Shown: positions 45,464 to 63,320 of the stretch, piece by piece
Layout of the letters: the number at the start of each line of letters is the position of its first letter
How positions within the stretch are numbered: the first letter of the stretch is position 1
From: Mesostigma viride
Lineage: Eukaryota > Streptophyta > Mesostigmatophyceae > Mesostigmatales > Mesostigmataceae
Direction of reading: 5' to 3'
DNA: 64,000 bases
Assembly (NCBI GenBank): GCA_009746045.1
Contig: RPFO01000436.1
Span: 181,501 to 245,500 of the forward strand
Notes under the pieces: model-generated
What the model was told of the DNA's origin: nothing
Seen by the model: only the letters and a program-made list of their open reading frames with translations
Databases searched by the model: none
Made by a program: the position numbers and the translations under genes

Positions 45464-47430
45464 TTAATTAAACTCGTGCTCCCGTTGGGGAGTCACGGAG
45501 CACCGAAGTGCTTTTAATCCCTGTGTGTGCACTACAGGAGAAAGGGCAGAGACCCCCAGTCTCCTTCATGCCAAAGGCATGCCACAGCTGCAATCGGGCG
45601 CGGCTAGCTAAAAGGACAGGCTAACGATCCGGCAAACTGTGGGTGCAATAAGACCCATGTGAGCATATCATAGCAAGGAGCGTGGGCAAGTAATCTGAAC
45701 ATAGCCAGGGCGTAGCATGGCTGTACTAGGACTAGGCTAAGGCTATGGCTGGTTGTGTACCGTGCGTTGGCGGCACGTGACTAGGTGTGTTGGCACAGCT
45801 AGGCAACATTCTAGGCATGGCTGCCTTGGTTACAAGCTAGGGCTATTGCTATTCTAGCCCGCTGGGGGCGTCCACATCTTGTGGTTGATCATCAGGTCCC
45901 CGCCCCTCCAGTACACCTTGGGCTTCTGGGGGTCCTGCTTATGGCGGAGGTATTCCGGCCACAGGTCGCGTCGCTGCTGTTGCTGAGCGGGGGTGAGGTC
46001 GTCATCCAGCGTCCAGGTGAGGTCGTGCAACCGCTTGCGACGAGAGAGGAACCGCTGCTTATCCTCAGGGGAGGGGAAGGTGAGTAGGACTGGTGGGGGA
46101 GCCGCCTTGTCCCGTGTCGAGTGGGGAAGGCGGTGGCACCCACGCAGTTCTACCTCACCTACCAGGCCCATGAGGGTAAGAAGCTGGTTCTTGAGCTCGT
46201 CAGCAAGAGAGGTTGACGTCTCACCTGGCTTCTGGGGGAAGCGACGTAGCACCACTCGGCACTCGCGGCGAGCGCGGTCGGTGACCTCCCGTTGCTGGGC
46301 TTGGCGGTGGTCCTCCAGCTCCTGGAGCTTTGTGGCGATGGCGTCGGTGGTGGAGGCGGTCGCTGACCGCAGCAGGTCCGCGTAGGAGAGCGGCGGGAGG
46401 TCGCCAGCATCCTGCCGGGGTGGCTGGGATGCGATGGTGGCCGTCTGCTCCGCTATCTTGGGGACCTGTGTGGCCAGGGCCTCGGTGTGGGCGGTGATGG
46501 CCTCAACTTAGCTTCTTCAGGAGCACGCCACACTTGCCCTCTGCACCTGGTTAAGGCGAGAGACAAGTGCAGCATGCGTTTCCGAAGCCTGCGCCGCGGT
46601 GTGTAGCGCCGTGAACTGGGGTTGTAGCTTGTGGACGACCTTGGTTTCCACGTTGGAGACCCGGGCTTCCACCGTGTTGAGCGTCGTGTTCAGCGAGGTC
46701 AGCTTCTCGGCCAACGGCCAGGTCACGTGCTCCTCCAGCACTGCTCGGATGTCATCCTTGCAGAGGGAGGAAGCCGATGTGGCTGTCGGCTGCGCAGGCT
46801 GGGCTGGGGCGCGGATGTTGGTGGCGATTTGGTCCAGGGGTAGCTGGAAGAAGCTGCACAGGATAGCGAGGCGGTGGTCTCCCCTGTTAAAGAACCTCTC
46901 CAGGTTCTCGTCGGGGATTGGCCCTGTGCACCCATGGAGCTTGCGTTCCCGTGCTAAGTAACGCACGATTGCGGCGCATTCTGCTGTGGTAAGCTGCAGC
47001 CAGTGCAGAAAAAAAAAAAAAAAAAAAAAGGCGGTCGTTATCGGGTAGCCACTGTCGCCATTTGTGGTCGTGGCAGGGTTTCTTGGGCTCGGGCGAGGCG
47101 CTGGGCGATGGGTTTGCTGGCGGTGGGTTGGCAGGCCCAGACGGCTGGTTGGCGGGTAAGCCTGGCGGCTGAACAATGGCGAGGGCGAGAGGGTTGGGCT
47201 GGGCGCTGGGAAGCTGTGCCAGCTCCTTTTCCAGCCCTCGTTTTGCTTTGGTAGTCGTCATAGCTGGTCACGTGCGTAACTTTGTCTATACTGCGTGGCA
47301 GCCGTAACCGTTTATACTGGCAAGTGCGTCTTAGAAAGGCGCATCGAATGCAAGTGGTCTGACCGAATTTGGGGCTCAGACGCAAAAGATCTGAACTCCG
47401 CCGTCAGCCATACCGCCGTCAGCCATTTTC
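45464..47430 (-). mobile_element. ORF1-only retroelement, copy B
   Basis: Runs from the shared 5' UTR (GGCTGACGGCGGAGTTCAGA at about 47405) to a hairpin (GTGACTCCCCAACGGGAGCA) and TTAA tail at 45464-45505. ORF1 starts MTTTKAKRGLEKELAQLPSA at 47261, has a coiled-coil middle (TTLNTVEARVSNVETKV) and ends in VYWRGGDLMINHKMWTPP at about 45860. There are several frameshifts. A run of about 22 T in the coding sense (47008-47029 as A) interrupts a Phe/Leu stretch that copy A lacks. Confidence 0.78.
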
Positions 47431-47439
47431 GTTGTCGAG

Positions 47440-48105
47440 CCCACTAAAAACTTATACAACATAGCCCTTGAGAAGGGGCATATGGCCTATAATACATTCT
47501 AAGCTACTTCCTGCAAGGGTGGGAATATAAACGACACGTACTTGCTCTAGGTGCACCAGGGCACCTGCACCCCACAGAGTCTCGGGCAACACCTAGCTAA
47601 GGGGAGCCCGTCATAGGTGGGGAAGATCAGCATAGCTATACAAGAGCCGCTAGAGCGTGGCATCTCAGCAGAGAGCAGCTCTCTGCATGGGCACAGCATA
47701 ACTAGATAAAGCAAGGCATCATCTGGAGTGTGGCACATCATAATAGGCACACATGTACATGGCTAAATGAGACTCGTGAATCAGCTGGTATAGAGCCTGT
47801 AGGAGGCCTACATGTACATGGCCACAGTCTATCTATTCTAGTACACTACTACTGCTGTATTCCCCTAAGCTGGGGCGTCTGGAGTCGTTGGGGCCGGCCG
47901 CGGGGGTCGCATGCCAGGGCTTGTGGCCGACGTAGATGGCCGCCCCCTTCCAGTACACCGGCTGCCCCGCCGTGGTCTGCCGGAGCTGGAGGTAGGTCGG
48001 CCATAGCTCCCGTCGCCGTTGTTGCTGCGCCAGGGTGTGCGTGAGCCTGGACAATCTTCTGCCACCAACCCCCATCAGTCCGTGGAATACGTGCAACATG
48101 ATCTC
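47440..48105 (-). mobile_element. 3' fragment of an ORF1 element, copy F (copy-E family)
   Basis: Encodes only the ORF1 end (TLAQQQRRRELWPTYLQL, KGAAIYVGHKPWH, 48020-47920) followed by the same 3' UTR as copy E (CCTGCAAGGGTGGGGATAT-type blocks). It is cut at both ends. Confidence 0.7.
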
Positions 48106-48171
48106 AAGATGGAGTCATGTTATAATTTAATTTGATTTAATTTGATTTTTTTTCATAAAGCATATTGGCCC

Positions 48172-48460
48172 AGGTCATAGAGGACAACGAGCCGTCGAGC
48201 CCCCCCCAGTGGGGAAGCGCCCGCGTGTGCAATCCCGTGGGAGGCACGCCAGATAGCTCCCCTAGGGCAGTGTGCGGCTGCTTAGATAGATGTTGTAGTT
48301 AGAATGCTGTTAGATAGATGTAGTATGTAGCCAATGTAGATAGATTAGACCGGTAGGACTGTTTGCACCCATCCATCCATCCATCGATCCATCCATCGGG
48401 CTCTGTGACTCCCCAACGGGAGCACGAGTCTAATTAATTAATTAATTAATTAATTAATTA
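48172..48460 (+). mobile_element. Second copy of the short SINE-like insertion, 10-bp TSD
   Basis: Flanked by ATATTGGCCC at 48162-48171 and 48461-48470. It begins AGGTCATAGAGGACAACGAG and ends in GTGACTCCCCAACGGGAGCA plus an extended (TTAA)n tail. It matches 17244-17508 over its whole length apart from small changes such as extra CATC units. Confidence 0.85.
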
Positions 48461-48584
48461 ATATTGGCCCAGCATGGTCACTTAGCTCTATAGCTGTTTA
48501 GATTGGCATGTATGTGATCCGGCATTAGATGGCTCGTTGTGGCCATTTTGCATGCGCCTTAGCCAACGTCTTGAGGCCACCTCA

Positions 48585-50585
48585 CCTTGAATTGAATTGA
48601 ATTGAATTGTAACATAACTCCGTTGGGAGTATATGTAGCACATAGCCCTTGAGAGGGGGCATATGGCCTATCATACATCCTAGGCTACTTCCTGCAAGGG
48701 TGGGGATGTAAAGGACCCTTGCTCTAGGTGCACCAGGGCACTTGCATCCCCATGATCTTCAAGCTATGCCCAGCGAAGGGGGAGCCTGTCATGGGGGGGA
48801 AGATCAGCATAGCTATACAAAAAGGCGAGGGCATGGCGTCTCAGCAGAGAGTTACTCCCTGCATGGGCACAACATAACTAAATAAAGCTAGGCATCATCT
48901 GGAGTGTGGCACATCATAGGCACACATGTACATGATTAAATAAAGCGTGTGGCTTAGCTAGGATAGTGCCTCTAGGAGGCGTACATGTACATGGCCACGG
49001 TCTATCTAGTCTACACTACTACTGCTGTATTCCCCTAAGCTGGGGCGTCTGGAGTCGTTGGGGCCGCGGGGGTCGCCTGCCAGGGCTTGTGGCCGACGTA
49101 GATGGCCGCCCCCTTCCAGTACACCGGCTGCCCCGCCTTGGTCTGCCGGAGCTGGAGGTAGGTCGGCCATAGCTCCCGTCGCCGTTGTTGCTGCGCCAGG
49201 GTCAAGTCGTCGTCAAGGGTGAAGAGAGTCTTCTCGAGCCGCTTGCGGCGTCGGAGAAAAGAAATCTTGTCCGCCGGGGTCTTAAAGGTGAGAAGGAGCG
49301 GGGGCGGCCCTGCCTTACCCCGCGCGCGGGGAAGGCGGTGGGCGACCAGGTCGATCTCACCAGTAAGGCCCATGCGACTAAGAATTTCTCTCTCAAACGC
49401 ACGTGCAAGCTTCTCGGAATTCTCACCTTCCTCCATGGCGAGGTTCTTGACAATGACGTTAAGGCTGCGCTTGGCAAGCTCGGCCGGCCTCCTCGCGGAG
49501 GTCAAGCGTCTGCCGCTGGAGCTGGGCTGCGACGGCGGAGGTGGTGGAGGTGGTGTGCTGCTTAAGCATGTCCGCCCAGGTCGTGATGGGAGGAGCATCG
49601 CCGGCCAGGCCAGCAGAGGCTGGCTTGGCGGCAATGTCCTTCACCGCCTGGGCGGTGAGGCCCGCGGTGTTCTGCAGGACCTCGATAGCGATGGCATTAT
49701 CCTTAAGACGTTGGTCAATGTCGCGGAGCTGGGCGGTGATGGAGTCGGTGGAGGCGGAGGGGGGGGGTGGAGGCGAGGAGGGTGGCGGTGGCGGTGGGGA
49801 TGGTGGGGAGCTCAGCAGCCAGCGTGCGACCCACAGCTGCCACATCTGCAGCTAGGGGCGTCACGTGCTGTGAGATGGTTTCTTGGAGGTGGAGGAGGAA
49901 GGTGGATTCGGTCAAGGGGGAGGGGGTCCAGAGGTCCGTGATACAGCGCTGAAGGATGGAAAAGAGGGCGGCGAGCTGAAGACGGGGGCGAGACCAGCGG
50001 GCCAGGTTCTCAGCATGTTGTCGGATTGAAAACCGGCCGTCAGGTCCAGTGCGGAGGCGGCTATGGCTTTGAAGGCGCTTGCACAGGTCGAAAAGGGAGG
50101 CGTATGACCCATAAAACACGAGCTCCAGTATCTTGATGGGTGGCATGTCGAAATAGCTGGGTCTGGCTTCGTCGAAGGTGGAAAATAACCCGTCAACGTC
50201 AAAGTCGCGCTCAGACCAGCTCGGTTCGGTTGGGCGGCTGCGTTTTGGCTCAGGCGAGGCTGAGGGCGAGGCAGGAAGCCCGGGAGGGTGCTGGACGACC
50301 ACCAGTGCGCGACTAGTGTCATCATTGCCTGCCGGACCTGAGGGCGAAGCTGCAGCCGGAGCTGCAGACGTATTTTCATTGCCGAGCGCAGCCGTCAGGC
50401 TGCGTTGCGTCGATAAGCGTTTGCTCATCGTATATTGCGTAATAGCTGCGGAAAATTATATCAGCATGTGCGTCGTAGAAAGACGCGTCGATTGTGATAT
50501 TCACGGCTAAATTCGGTGCTCAAACGTGAAAGTTATGAGCTCCGCCGTCAGCCATGGCTACCTCGTGGCTCGTGGCTCGTCACCT
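48585..50585 (-). mobile_element. ORF1-only retroelement, copy E
   Basis: ORF1 starts MSKRLSTQRSLTAALGNENT at 50428. It is followed by a Pro-rich linker (EPKRSRPTEPSWSERDFDVD), a helical middle with VAAQLQRQTLDLREEAG, and the C-terminal RNA-binding-like block (LARAFEREILSRMGLTGEID, LAQQQRRRELWPTYLQL) ending near 49035. Three overlapping frames imply two frameshifts. The 3' UTR ends in ACATATACTCCCAACGGAGT plus TATGT and (TTCAA)n at 48585-48615. It is distinct in N-terminal sequence from copies A-D, so it is a separate family. Confidence 0.78.
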
Positions 50586-50779
50586 CACCTTATAAGCTAT
50601 TAACCCAAGTAAGTAAGTAAGTACTTGCGTGTCATGCGCAAAGGCATCACACGGAGTACTATGCTAATCTCATTAGAAAAATAATTACAAAAAAGTTTTT
50701 TAAAAAATTGTGTAATTATTTATAAGCTATTGATTAATTTATTTATTTATTTATTAATTAATTTAAGCCTCACGTACCT

Positions 50780-51095
50780 TATAAGCTATGCGTCAGCCTA
50801 CCTATGGTACTGCATGGTTGCATATTGTGCACACCCGCAGTGTTGCGCCCCAGCACCCTGCTGCATGTGGATAGAGGGCTCTGTCCGGCCTGCCCACTTG
50901 CGGCAGTGAGAGAAGCTAGGGCGTCCTACCTCCTAGTTGTGTTTAGGGGTGAAGGTTCCTCTACTCTGTATTGGCACCCACGTGACGCACTCACGTGCTA
51001 TTAATTACTTAATTAGTTCATTAATTAATCAATTAATCACACTCACGTGCTATTAATTACTTAATTAGTTCATTAATTAATCAATTAATCACCAC
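50780..51095 (+). mobile_element. 3'-UTR fragment of the copy C/D family with duplicated tail
   Basis: 50780-51005 matches the copy C/D 3' UTR (GCTATGCGTCAGCCTACCTA, then CACGTGACGCACTCACGTG). The end (ACTCACGTGCTATTAATTAC ... CAATTAATC) is repeated exactly in tandem at about 50990-51039 and 51041-51090. Confidence 0.78.
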
Positions 51096-51529
51096 CACAG
51101 AATGACTACTTCGTTGCCACACTTCAATGGTTCACGCATCCACTGTGCTCTGCCCTTTGACACCATCGACATTGTTATCTCGGGCACCTTAACATTTTTT
51201 ATTCTTGCGCATCAGCAGAATACGAAGTGAGACAACTATGCCTGGACGCATGGCGATCCAACGCCGTGGAAGGACTAAGGTAGTTGTCTGAGAGGAAAGA
51301 CGCGAAGGCCGCGGGAGCCGCGTGGCTATCTCTAGGTAGACCTGCATGGAGGGAGACAGAGGGTAACAAGAAAGGTTGATATTTACAAGATCATCGCCTC
51401 CAAAATATGCATGAAGCCAAGGGAAAGCGACAGCTATTCCCAGTGTTGGCATATGGCATTCTGCGTCCTGCTTTGTGTTGTTGACGCGCCAGTGAACCCT
51501 GATATTGCGCCCGTTCAAAGGGCCAGGCC

Positions 51530-54500
51530 TCAACACCTGACCATGGCATCAATAATCGCGTCCGTGTCCACCCCTGCGGCCGCGCACGAGAGCGCCCACA
51601 GCCGCGCCTGCGTCCCAGGGTCCCTGGATCCCGGGGCCGCCTCCCTGGGCGCCGCGTCATGGAAGTAGGCCCCCGTGATGCCCGCCAGGTGGCGCGCCGC
51701 GGCCGCGTGCAGCACGCACAGCGCGCCCTCGCGGGGCGTGCGGAAGAATAACGCCATGCAGAGCGCCAGGAGTGGGCGCAGGAACCAGGGCACATGGCGC
51801 CACAGGCCCGTGCACACCACGCCCGGGTGGAGCGCGTTCACTGTGATGCCCAGGTGGTCACTGTAGCCATCGGGCCCCCTGGCGAAGGGGTTGGATTCCG
51901 CTTTTCTAGTTTGCCTCTCAGGGCCACGACCAGCCGATGATGACGGGGCAAACGGCATGGTTGCAGCGACCCCCTTGCCGTCAGCTCCTGAGCAGCATGC
52001 TGACACCTCGCCAGCTTGGACCTCCTGTGCTCGCCTGCCAGCATTAGCATCACTTAGCTGGACCGCACGGGAGTCACTCGAACATCCCACCAGCGTGTCA
52101 GGACGACCCACCAGGCCTTTACCGGCCACAGGCCCCCTCAGCTCTCGGGGTCCCCCATCACGGTCACTGCGTACTGGGGAGTCACTATAGCCAGTGTTGC
52201 TTACAGTGGATCCACCCGGTTCACCTTTGCAATCGGGGCCCAGTGACGGATGCTGGGAAGAGCGGCCGCTGGCCCTGTGCCGAAGACCAGCACATGAAAC
52301 TGGCATGCCCATGCCCCCCGTGGCACGCGGGGCCTGCCTGCCACCTGCATACCCCCCGGGCGCCTCACCACTGCCGACGTCACCATCCCCGCGCCCCCTG
52401 GAACTGCATACTACCACCTCCCTGTCGCCCTCCGAACTCGTTCTATCCACTACACCACTATCCACAGTAATAATACCATTTGCCGTCACCCCGGCCCGTC
52501 CAACCTGTACCCCCGCCTCCCCTCTTTTCCCCACCAAGCTGCCCCCACCGTCCCGACCCCAACAAAGTCCTGCGGTACTCTTGGCCCCCACAGAGACATC
52601 CTCGCCAAGCTCCCTCCCCCTGCTATTGTTGGCCGCGCCTTCGCCCGCGCTATTTTTGGCCGCACCTTCGCCCGCGCTATTTTTGGCTGCGCTGGCCCTG
52701 GCGTACGCCCCCACCAGCCGTGCCGCCATCTCCCTCGCCGCCAGCACCACCGCGCACTTGCTGCGCACGTACGCCACAAACGGGTGGTAAGCGAGCGGGC
52801 CCGAGACCAGCCAGGGGTCCCCCAGGGGGTCGCTGCCCCCACCCCCGCCGCTGGCCCCACTACCACTCCCGCTCCCACTCCCCGGGCCCCCACCATCTCG
52901 GTCGCCACTGACCCCGCCACCCGCAGCACCGCAGTCACGGCTTCTACTGCCCCCGCCACCAAGGACACGACTCAGGATGCTGCGCACGAGGGCATTGTCA
53001 TGAAAGACTTTGGCCCCACTGCCACCCCCGCCAGAGATACTGCCCTCAATGACATCATCGCTATGAAGATTCCCCCCGAAGACGGCCCCCGGCGCGCCGC
53101 CAAACTCGTGCACGCTCGACGCCACGCACACGACACGGCAGGGACCCTGGGGGCCCTTCCACGGAGACGCGCGCGCCGTCACGCGATTGGTCGACAACTC
53201 GCTGAGGCTTTTGGACGGACGAGGAGGGAGGCCGCTTGATGCTACCGAACGCGATAAAGCAAGGCTTGATGATTTCTTGGAATCAGAGGTGGTTTCCAGG
53301 GAGCCAGCGGCGCCGTCCCCCTGGCTGCAGTGCGTGCGGTGCATGACAGGGAGCAAGAGTGACGTGAGCAAGAAGTGTCCAAGATGGTTGACACCCAGGT
53401 GCTCCTCCCAGCAGCCCGTACTCAGGGGTGGCTTGGCGGTATCTTCTAGGCCCACACCACTACCCTGCTCGGCCGGGGTAGTGGCATCGGAGAGACCGCA
53501 GCAGGGGGGGGGCTGTGAAGGGTGTGTGTGCCCACCCCCCGATGGCTCGATGCCAGCATTATCTTTAGAGGGTCCACCAGTATTGCAGGGTGCGCCAGCA
53601 GGATTGGAAGGAGCGGTGTCACTGGCACTGACGGTACTACTGGAAGCACTGGCATTGCTGGGAGCGCAGGTACTACTGGGCGCGCCAGTATTACTGCAAA
53701 CACCAGCACTACTGGGCGCGGCAATGCTGCTGGAAGCAGGGCTGACATCCCCCCGGGCACTCTCCTTCTCTCGCATCACTTGTTCCTCGGTCGTCAAAAA
53801 GTCCAGGACCCTGCTCGCGGCCGGCGGGAGTGGGCGGGTAGCCTCAGCACTTGCGCGCAGCTCTGTGGAACCGTTCACGTGTATGTTGCAGGCGCCAGGT
53901 GTCGCCGTGGTGCCGCCCCGCGTGCACATTTGGCAGCTGCCCGAGCGTGCCAGCTTGACCTGGCTGTGAAACACCGAGCTCTCGCCCAGCAGTGCGCCCA
54001 GGCCCCACTCACGGCCGGGTGAGCTATTATTAGAACCACCGGGGCCAACCCCGTGGATGCCAGAATCCGCCACCGGGTGGTCGGGACGTTGGGCTGAATG
54101 TGGGCTGAATGAGCCCCGGACTGTCGGTCGGTTGGCGGTAAAAAGTTTTTCCGTCGGTTGAGATGCAACTGCCGGATGGACCCCATCCATGGGGGAAATT
54201 GCTCCTGGGGGGATTGCTTCCGGTACCGAATGCTCGGGAGGCATCGGCGGAGTGGAGCCAGTTGGGGTGATGGGTGGGCCAATGGGTGGGGTGATGGGTG
54301 GGGCAACAGGTGGGGTGATGGGTGGGCCAATGGGTGGGGTGATGGGTGGGCCAATGGGTGGGGTGATGGGTGGGCCAATGGGTGGGGTGATGGGTGGGGC
54401 AACAGGTGGGGTGATGGGTGGGCCAATGGGTGGGGTGATGGGTGGGCCAATGGGTGGGGTGATGGGTGGGGCAACAGGTGGGGTGATGGGTGGGCCAATG

Positions 54501-55360
54501 GGTGGGGTGATGGGTGGGGCAACAGGTGGGGTGATGGGTGGGCCCATGGGTGGGCCAACGTGTGGGGTGATGAGTGGGGTGATGGGCGGGGAGGCAGAAT
54601 GCTGGGTGGCAGCATTAGGGCAGCTGGCGGTCTTCTTGGGCTTGGGCCGCCCGTAGCACCTGTCGACCCAGTCCGCCCCGATGAAGTCGCCCCGGTCGGG
54701 CCACCATCCACGCGCCCAGCCCTCTCGCTGGTCCGGGCGCGCAGGCGAGAGCATGACGCCCGCGTTGTTGATCAGCAGGTGGAGCGGGAGTCCCTGGGAG
54801 AGGAACACTTGGGTGAATCGGAGGATGGAGTCCCGCCGCCCCAGGTCCATAGGTATGGCAATAACATGCGCGGCCTTGCGAGAGCGGTCCCGGACGTGTC
54901 GTGCGGCGTCCAGGAGGGAGTTCAGGGATCTGTCCGTCATGACCACCGTGTCGGCTCCCAGCGCTAGCAGCCCCAGGCAGATTTCTTTCCCCATCCCGCC
55001 CGCCGCGCCGGTCACGACCGCCACTTGGCCGCGCAAGGGCCGGGAAGGGTCGCCGTGCCTGTCGGCGGGAGATGCGTCGGCGGATGACAGGTTCGATTCG
55101 ATCATTCTCGACACGTGCCGGGCGTTTCGGCGCCCGAGGATCAGCTCGCACCAAACGATCCCGTAGAGGAACGTGAGGGGGTGGCGGATGAAGAAGAGAT
55201 ATAGGAAGGTGAGCCAGTAATGCAGCCATACGACCCATCCAGGCAAGCGAAATTCGGACTTGGCATCAGCCACGCTGGACCCCGGGCCCATTACTGGCTG
55301 GGGAGGTGAAACTGAGCGGCCCGTGCAACATGTATTGCTGGTATGGTTGAACTCCGCCAT
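51530..55360 (-). CDS. Short-chain dehydrogenase/reductase with large low-complexity insertions (1276 residues)
   Basis: Likely an NAD(P)H-dependent oxidoreductase of the retinol-dehydrogenase/TIC32-like SDR group, anchored in a membrane by a hydrophobic segment at residues 41-70 ([19 protein letters not shown]). SDR landmarks occur in order: [11 protein letters not shown] (117-127, cofactor loop), NNAGV (198-202), [13 protein letters not shown] (about 656), [11 protein letters not shown] with catalytic Ser near 748, YVRSK with Tyr864 and Lys868, and [16 protein letters not shown] (about 1170). A normal SDR is about 320 residues. Here loops after NNAG, before the Ser, before the Tyr and before ITVNALHPG hold up to 400 extra residues of Gly/Ser/Ala/Pro-rich sequence, including an ITPP repeat. 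All are in frame with no stop. Either they are true disordered insertions, or some are unspliced introns. Start: Met at 55360, near the first hydrophobic segment. Confidence 0.8.
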   Translation of the reverse strand: MAEFNHTSNTCCTGRSVSPPQPVMGPGSSVADAKSEFRLPGWVVWLHYWLTFLYLFFIRHPLTFLYGIVWCELILGRRNARHVSRMIESNLSSADASPADRHGDPSRPLRGQVAVVTGAAGGMGKEICLGLLALGADTVVMTDRSLNSLLDAARHVRDRSRKAAHVIAIPMDLGRRDSILRFTQVFLSQGLPLHLLINNAGVMLSPARPDQREGWARGWWPDRGDFIGADWVDRCYGRPKPKKTASCPNAATQHSASPPITPLITPHVGPPMGPPITPPVAPPITPPIGPPITPPVAPPITPPIGPPITPPIGPPITPPVAPPITPPIGPPITPPIGPPITPPIGPPITPPVAPPITPPIGPPITPTGSTPPMPPEHSVPEAIPPGAISPMDGVHPAVASQPTEKLFTANRPTVRGSFSPHSAQRPDHPVADSGIHGVGPGGSNNSSPGREWGLGALLGESSVFHSQVKLARSGSCQMCTRGGTTATPGACNIHVNGSTELRASAEATRPLPPAASRVLDFLTTEEQVMREKESARGDVSPASSSIAAPSSAGVCSNTGAPSSTCAPSNASASSSTVSASDTAPSNPAGAPCNTGGPSKDNAGIEPSGGGHTHPSQPPPCCGLSDATTPAEQGSGVGLEDTAKPPLSTGCWEEHLGVNHLGHFLLTSLLLPVMHRTHCSQGDGAAGSLETTSDSKKSSSLALSRSVASSGLPPRPSKSLSELSTNRVTARASPWKGPQGPCRVVCVASSVHEFGGAPGAVFGGNLHSDDVIEGSISGGGGSGAKVFHDNALVRSILSRVLGGGGSRSRDCGAAGGGVSGDRDGGGPGSGSGSGSGASGGGGGSDPLGDPWLVSGPLAYHPFVAYVRSKCAVVLAAREMAARLVGAYARASAAKNSAGEGAAKNSAGEGAANNSRGRELGEDVSVGAKSTAGLCWGRDGGGSLVGKRGEAGVQVGRAGVTANGIITVDSGVVDRTSSEGDREVVVCSSRGRGDGDVGSGEAPGGYAGGRQAPRATGGMGMPVSCAGLRHRASGRSSQHPSLGPDCKGEPGGSTVSNTGYSDSPVRSDRDGGPRELRGPVAGKGLVGRPDTLVGCSSDSRAVQLSDANAGRRAQEVQAGEVSACCSGADGKGVAATMPFAPSSSAGRGPERQTRKAESNPFARGPDGYSDHLGITVNALHPGVVCTGLWRHVPWFLRPLLALCMALFFRTPREGALCVLHAAAARHLAGITGAYFHDAAPREAAPGSRDPGTQARLWALSCAAAGVDTDAIIDAMVRC
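54230..54600 (-). repeat. Minisatellite inside the SDR gene encoding GPPITPP-type repeats
   Basis: Units GGGTGGGCCAATGGGTGGGG plus TGAT, alternating with GGGGCAACAGGTGGGGTGAT, repeat about 16 times (plus strand). On the coding strand they read (I/V)(G/A)PPITPP. The unit of 24 bp is a multiple of three, so copy-number change keeps the frame. Confidence 0.93.
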
Positions 55361-56451
55361 GTATCGCTGAAATGTGGTCTAAACTTTCTTCATATGAGTT
55401 GCCGTCTTCCCGTTCCTTCTATGCGCCATTCTCTGTATAGTAACAAAAAGGGCATACGTCTAACACAAAAGAAATTGAAGTAACTGGGGAGATGATCATG
55501 CCCAGAAATATATGCCCCCCCCCGCAACCAAACGTCCTCCTCCAAGCACTTAAAACCAAACGTCTCACCCAAGACAGCGAGATATTCCCAAGCAGAACGA
55601 GATGCTTGGTCTAATAGAACCAACCACAAGCCGTTGCATGCAATCTTGGGGAAATTACTTCGGTGAGACAACCCCCTCCCTCGCCAAAGCTGGCATGATT
55701 TCCATCAATCATCATGGAGAAGCGTTTGTTGGTGGTTCTGTCAACAGGACGCTGACGGTACAAGGCTTCTTCTTGACGTCAAGAAACGCGGACGTAAACC
55801 GCCTAGCTTGCAAGCCCAAAGAATCCTTCTGCTGTCGCTTCTAACCAAACTGTAATGTTTTTCCCGCGTTTTTACGCTGTCTACGCCACTGTGGGCCCGA
55901 AAATTATTGGCGTCGCGTGCTTGTCGCGTGGCCTAGGAACTGGGACGCCATGACCACACTACAGTACAGGCTGTATTAGTGTATTACCACTCGGTCACTA
56001 TAGACTCTGCTGCCCATGTCCGGCGTGGGAAGTGTGGGCGGTTCCGCTTACGGCACTGTAGATAGCAGCTGATGGGAACATGCAGAAAACTTAGGACCGC
56101 TAGCCCCTGCGCGGGTTTGAACTGGGGACTTCCGGATCCGACGGAACGACCAGTAAAAACTCCCACTTCCGGCGTGGGAAGTCATTACAGTACCACAACT
56201 CAACTAAGTAGTGACCACAGGCCCATGTGCGGTGTGGGATACAACTAACTAACTATGTAACTAACTAACTTACCACAGAACTATATCCGGCCCTTGGCCA
56301 TTAATAGAATCTCCGCTGCTCAATCGGCGGTCGTGGGACAGTGAGTCAACTTTTTCGTGAGTCAACCCTGAGTCAACTCACAAAAGTCCCACAATAACCC
56401 TGTCGGACCACCGGCGCGAGAATTAACTCAACTCAACAACTCTACTGTACT
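55361..56451. other. Intergenic region upstream of the SDR gene
   Basis: No coding gene supported. 55990-56440 carries the dispersed repeat also seen at 35757-35935 (GACTCTGCTGCCCATGTCCG ... CACCGGCGCGAGAATTA ... CTCAACTCAAC), with TAACTAAC and GAGTCAAC internal repeats. The SDR promoter should lie at its left end. Confidence 0.5.
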
Positions 56452-56459
56452 GAGTGTAC

Positions 56460-57104
56460 TAGGGCTGGGACATCCGGGTCATTTCGCGACCCGAACACGA
56501 ACACGAACACCTGGGGAGAGTACCCGAACCCGAATACCGAACATGTTCGGTACATTCCCAGGTGACCCGAACACGAACACGAACATGTTCGGTACAGGTT
56601 TAAGGTGACCCGAACCCGAACCCGAACATTACCCGAACATTTTACCGAACACGAACAATTCATAACGATACACTTATGAGTAGGATACGGACACCATCGA
56701 GGACAATTGAACTGTCACAAAAGAAAGCAAAATGCTAGCTGTCGTCTGAACTACTGAAACCGATAGAAATAAACCTTCGTACTTTGTTATCTTGTTCATT
56801 GGCTGGTACTGAAATATATGATAAGTGAAAAGTTCTGCGGTTTGGTACTGAAAAATTCGGCTGAAAACAATAACAACAACCGAAAAGTATGTAAATGTTC
56901 GGTACCGGGTCAAAGGCGAACATGTTCGCCCGGTTCCCAGGGTGACCCGAACACGGACACGAACATGTTCGGTAAGTCTCCAGGGCGACCCGAACCCGAA
57001 CAGCACATGTTCGGCCGAACATTTTAGGCGACCCGAACACCGCACATGTTCGGTATTCGCCCGAACATGTTCGTGTGCGGTATGCGGCGGATGTCCCAGC
57101 CCTA
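56460..57104. mobile_element. hAT-like MITE (645 bp) with 8-bp target duplication
   Basis: Exact terminal inverted repeats TAGGGCTGGGACATCCG (56460-56476; complement at 57088-57104) are flanked by the 8-bp duplication GAGTGTAC (56452-56459 and 57105-57112). An 8-bp duplication and TAGGG-type terminus fit the hAT superfamily. The subterminal 200 bp on each side are packed with CCCGAACACGAAC motifs and palindromic GAACATGTTC, likely transposase-binding sites. The centre (about 56660-56890) is unique DNA without a transposase. Confidence 0.88.
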
Positions 57105-57112
57105 GAGTGTAC

Positions 57113-57557
57113 TCTACACAAGTCACACACTCACACTACCATGCACTAATTTATGCTGCCAACAGGCTACGTGCAGCGCCGCGCCGTGCATGCGCTGCCA
57201 GCGCTGGGCAAGCGACGACTTTCCCTACGTGCAAGACGGCAGAAAAAACAGCCAGGACGCAGAACTTCAGCTGCAATTTTATTGCCCGCAAATCGCCGTT
57301 GAGCTTCGTCGCGGAGTCGGCGGCGGGAATTTTTATTAGCGTCTTTGGAAATTGATGACATTAGGACGCATTGCTTTTAGAGATTGATGCCTAGAACTTT
57401 AACAGCTGTGGTTTAGATTTCACAGTTGCGTATTCCCGACTCGTTATAATAGGAAACGCTTTGACATATCACGTATTTGGTGCAGGCGGCAAACCGTTCA
57501 CGGCGGCTCTGGGCGGACAATTTTTGCGACTACATTCGTCTTCTGTGATCCGTCACC
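57113..57557. other. Upstream region of the nucleostemin-like gene
   Basis: About 445 bp between the MITE and the start codon. No TATA box or other element could be assigned with confidence. Confidence 0.4.
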
Positions 57558-63029
<5,472 letters not shown>

Positions 63030-63320
63030 GTGAGGTGGCAGCCCCCTATACGCATAATTGTAAGGCTATAGTAATACTAGGATCTAGGCTGGAGAGTTAT
63101 ACTTCAGCAGTCGCGGGCCGCTGTTGGCAGGGCAGCGGGTTGCTGGGAAGTGCTAGTTTAGTACACGTGTGGAGTGATTACATCTAGGTAGGTGGAAGGT
63201 TGGACGTGGCCATGTTTGCAGGGCCTGCTCTCCAGCATTGCTTTTCTTTAACATAATTAAATTGGTTTAATAGTTTTGATTTTTGCCATAGTATTTAGTT
63301 GGTAGATCATTAGTAGATAA
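63030..63320. other. Start of GNL3-like intron 6
   Basis: Donor GTGAGG at 63030. No repeat or exon recognised up to the MITE. Confidence 0.5.

Noticed and set aside
56080-56200. tRNA-like GGGTTTGAACTGGGGACTTC stretch, possibly a tRNA gene
   Set aside because: The T-stem arms do not pair and no D-arm or anticodon arm can be folded. At most a tRNA-derived relic.
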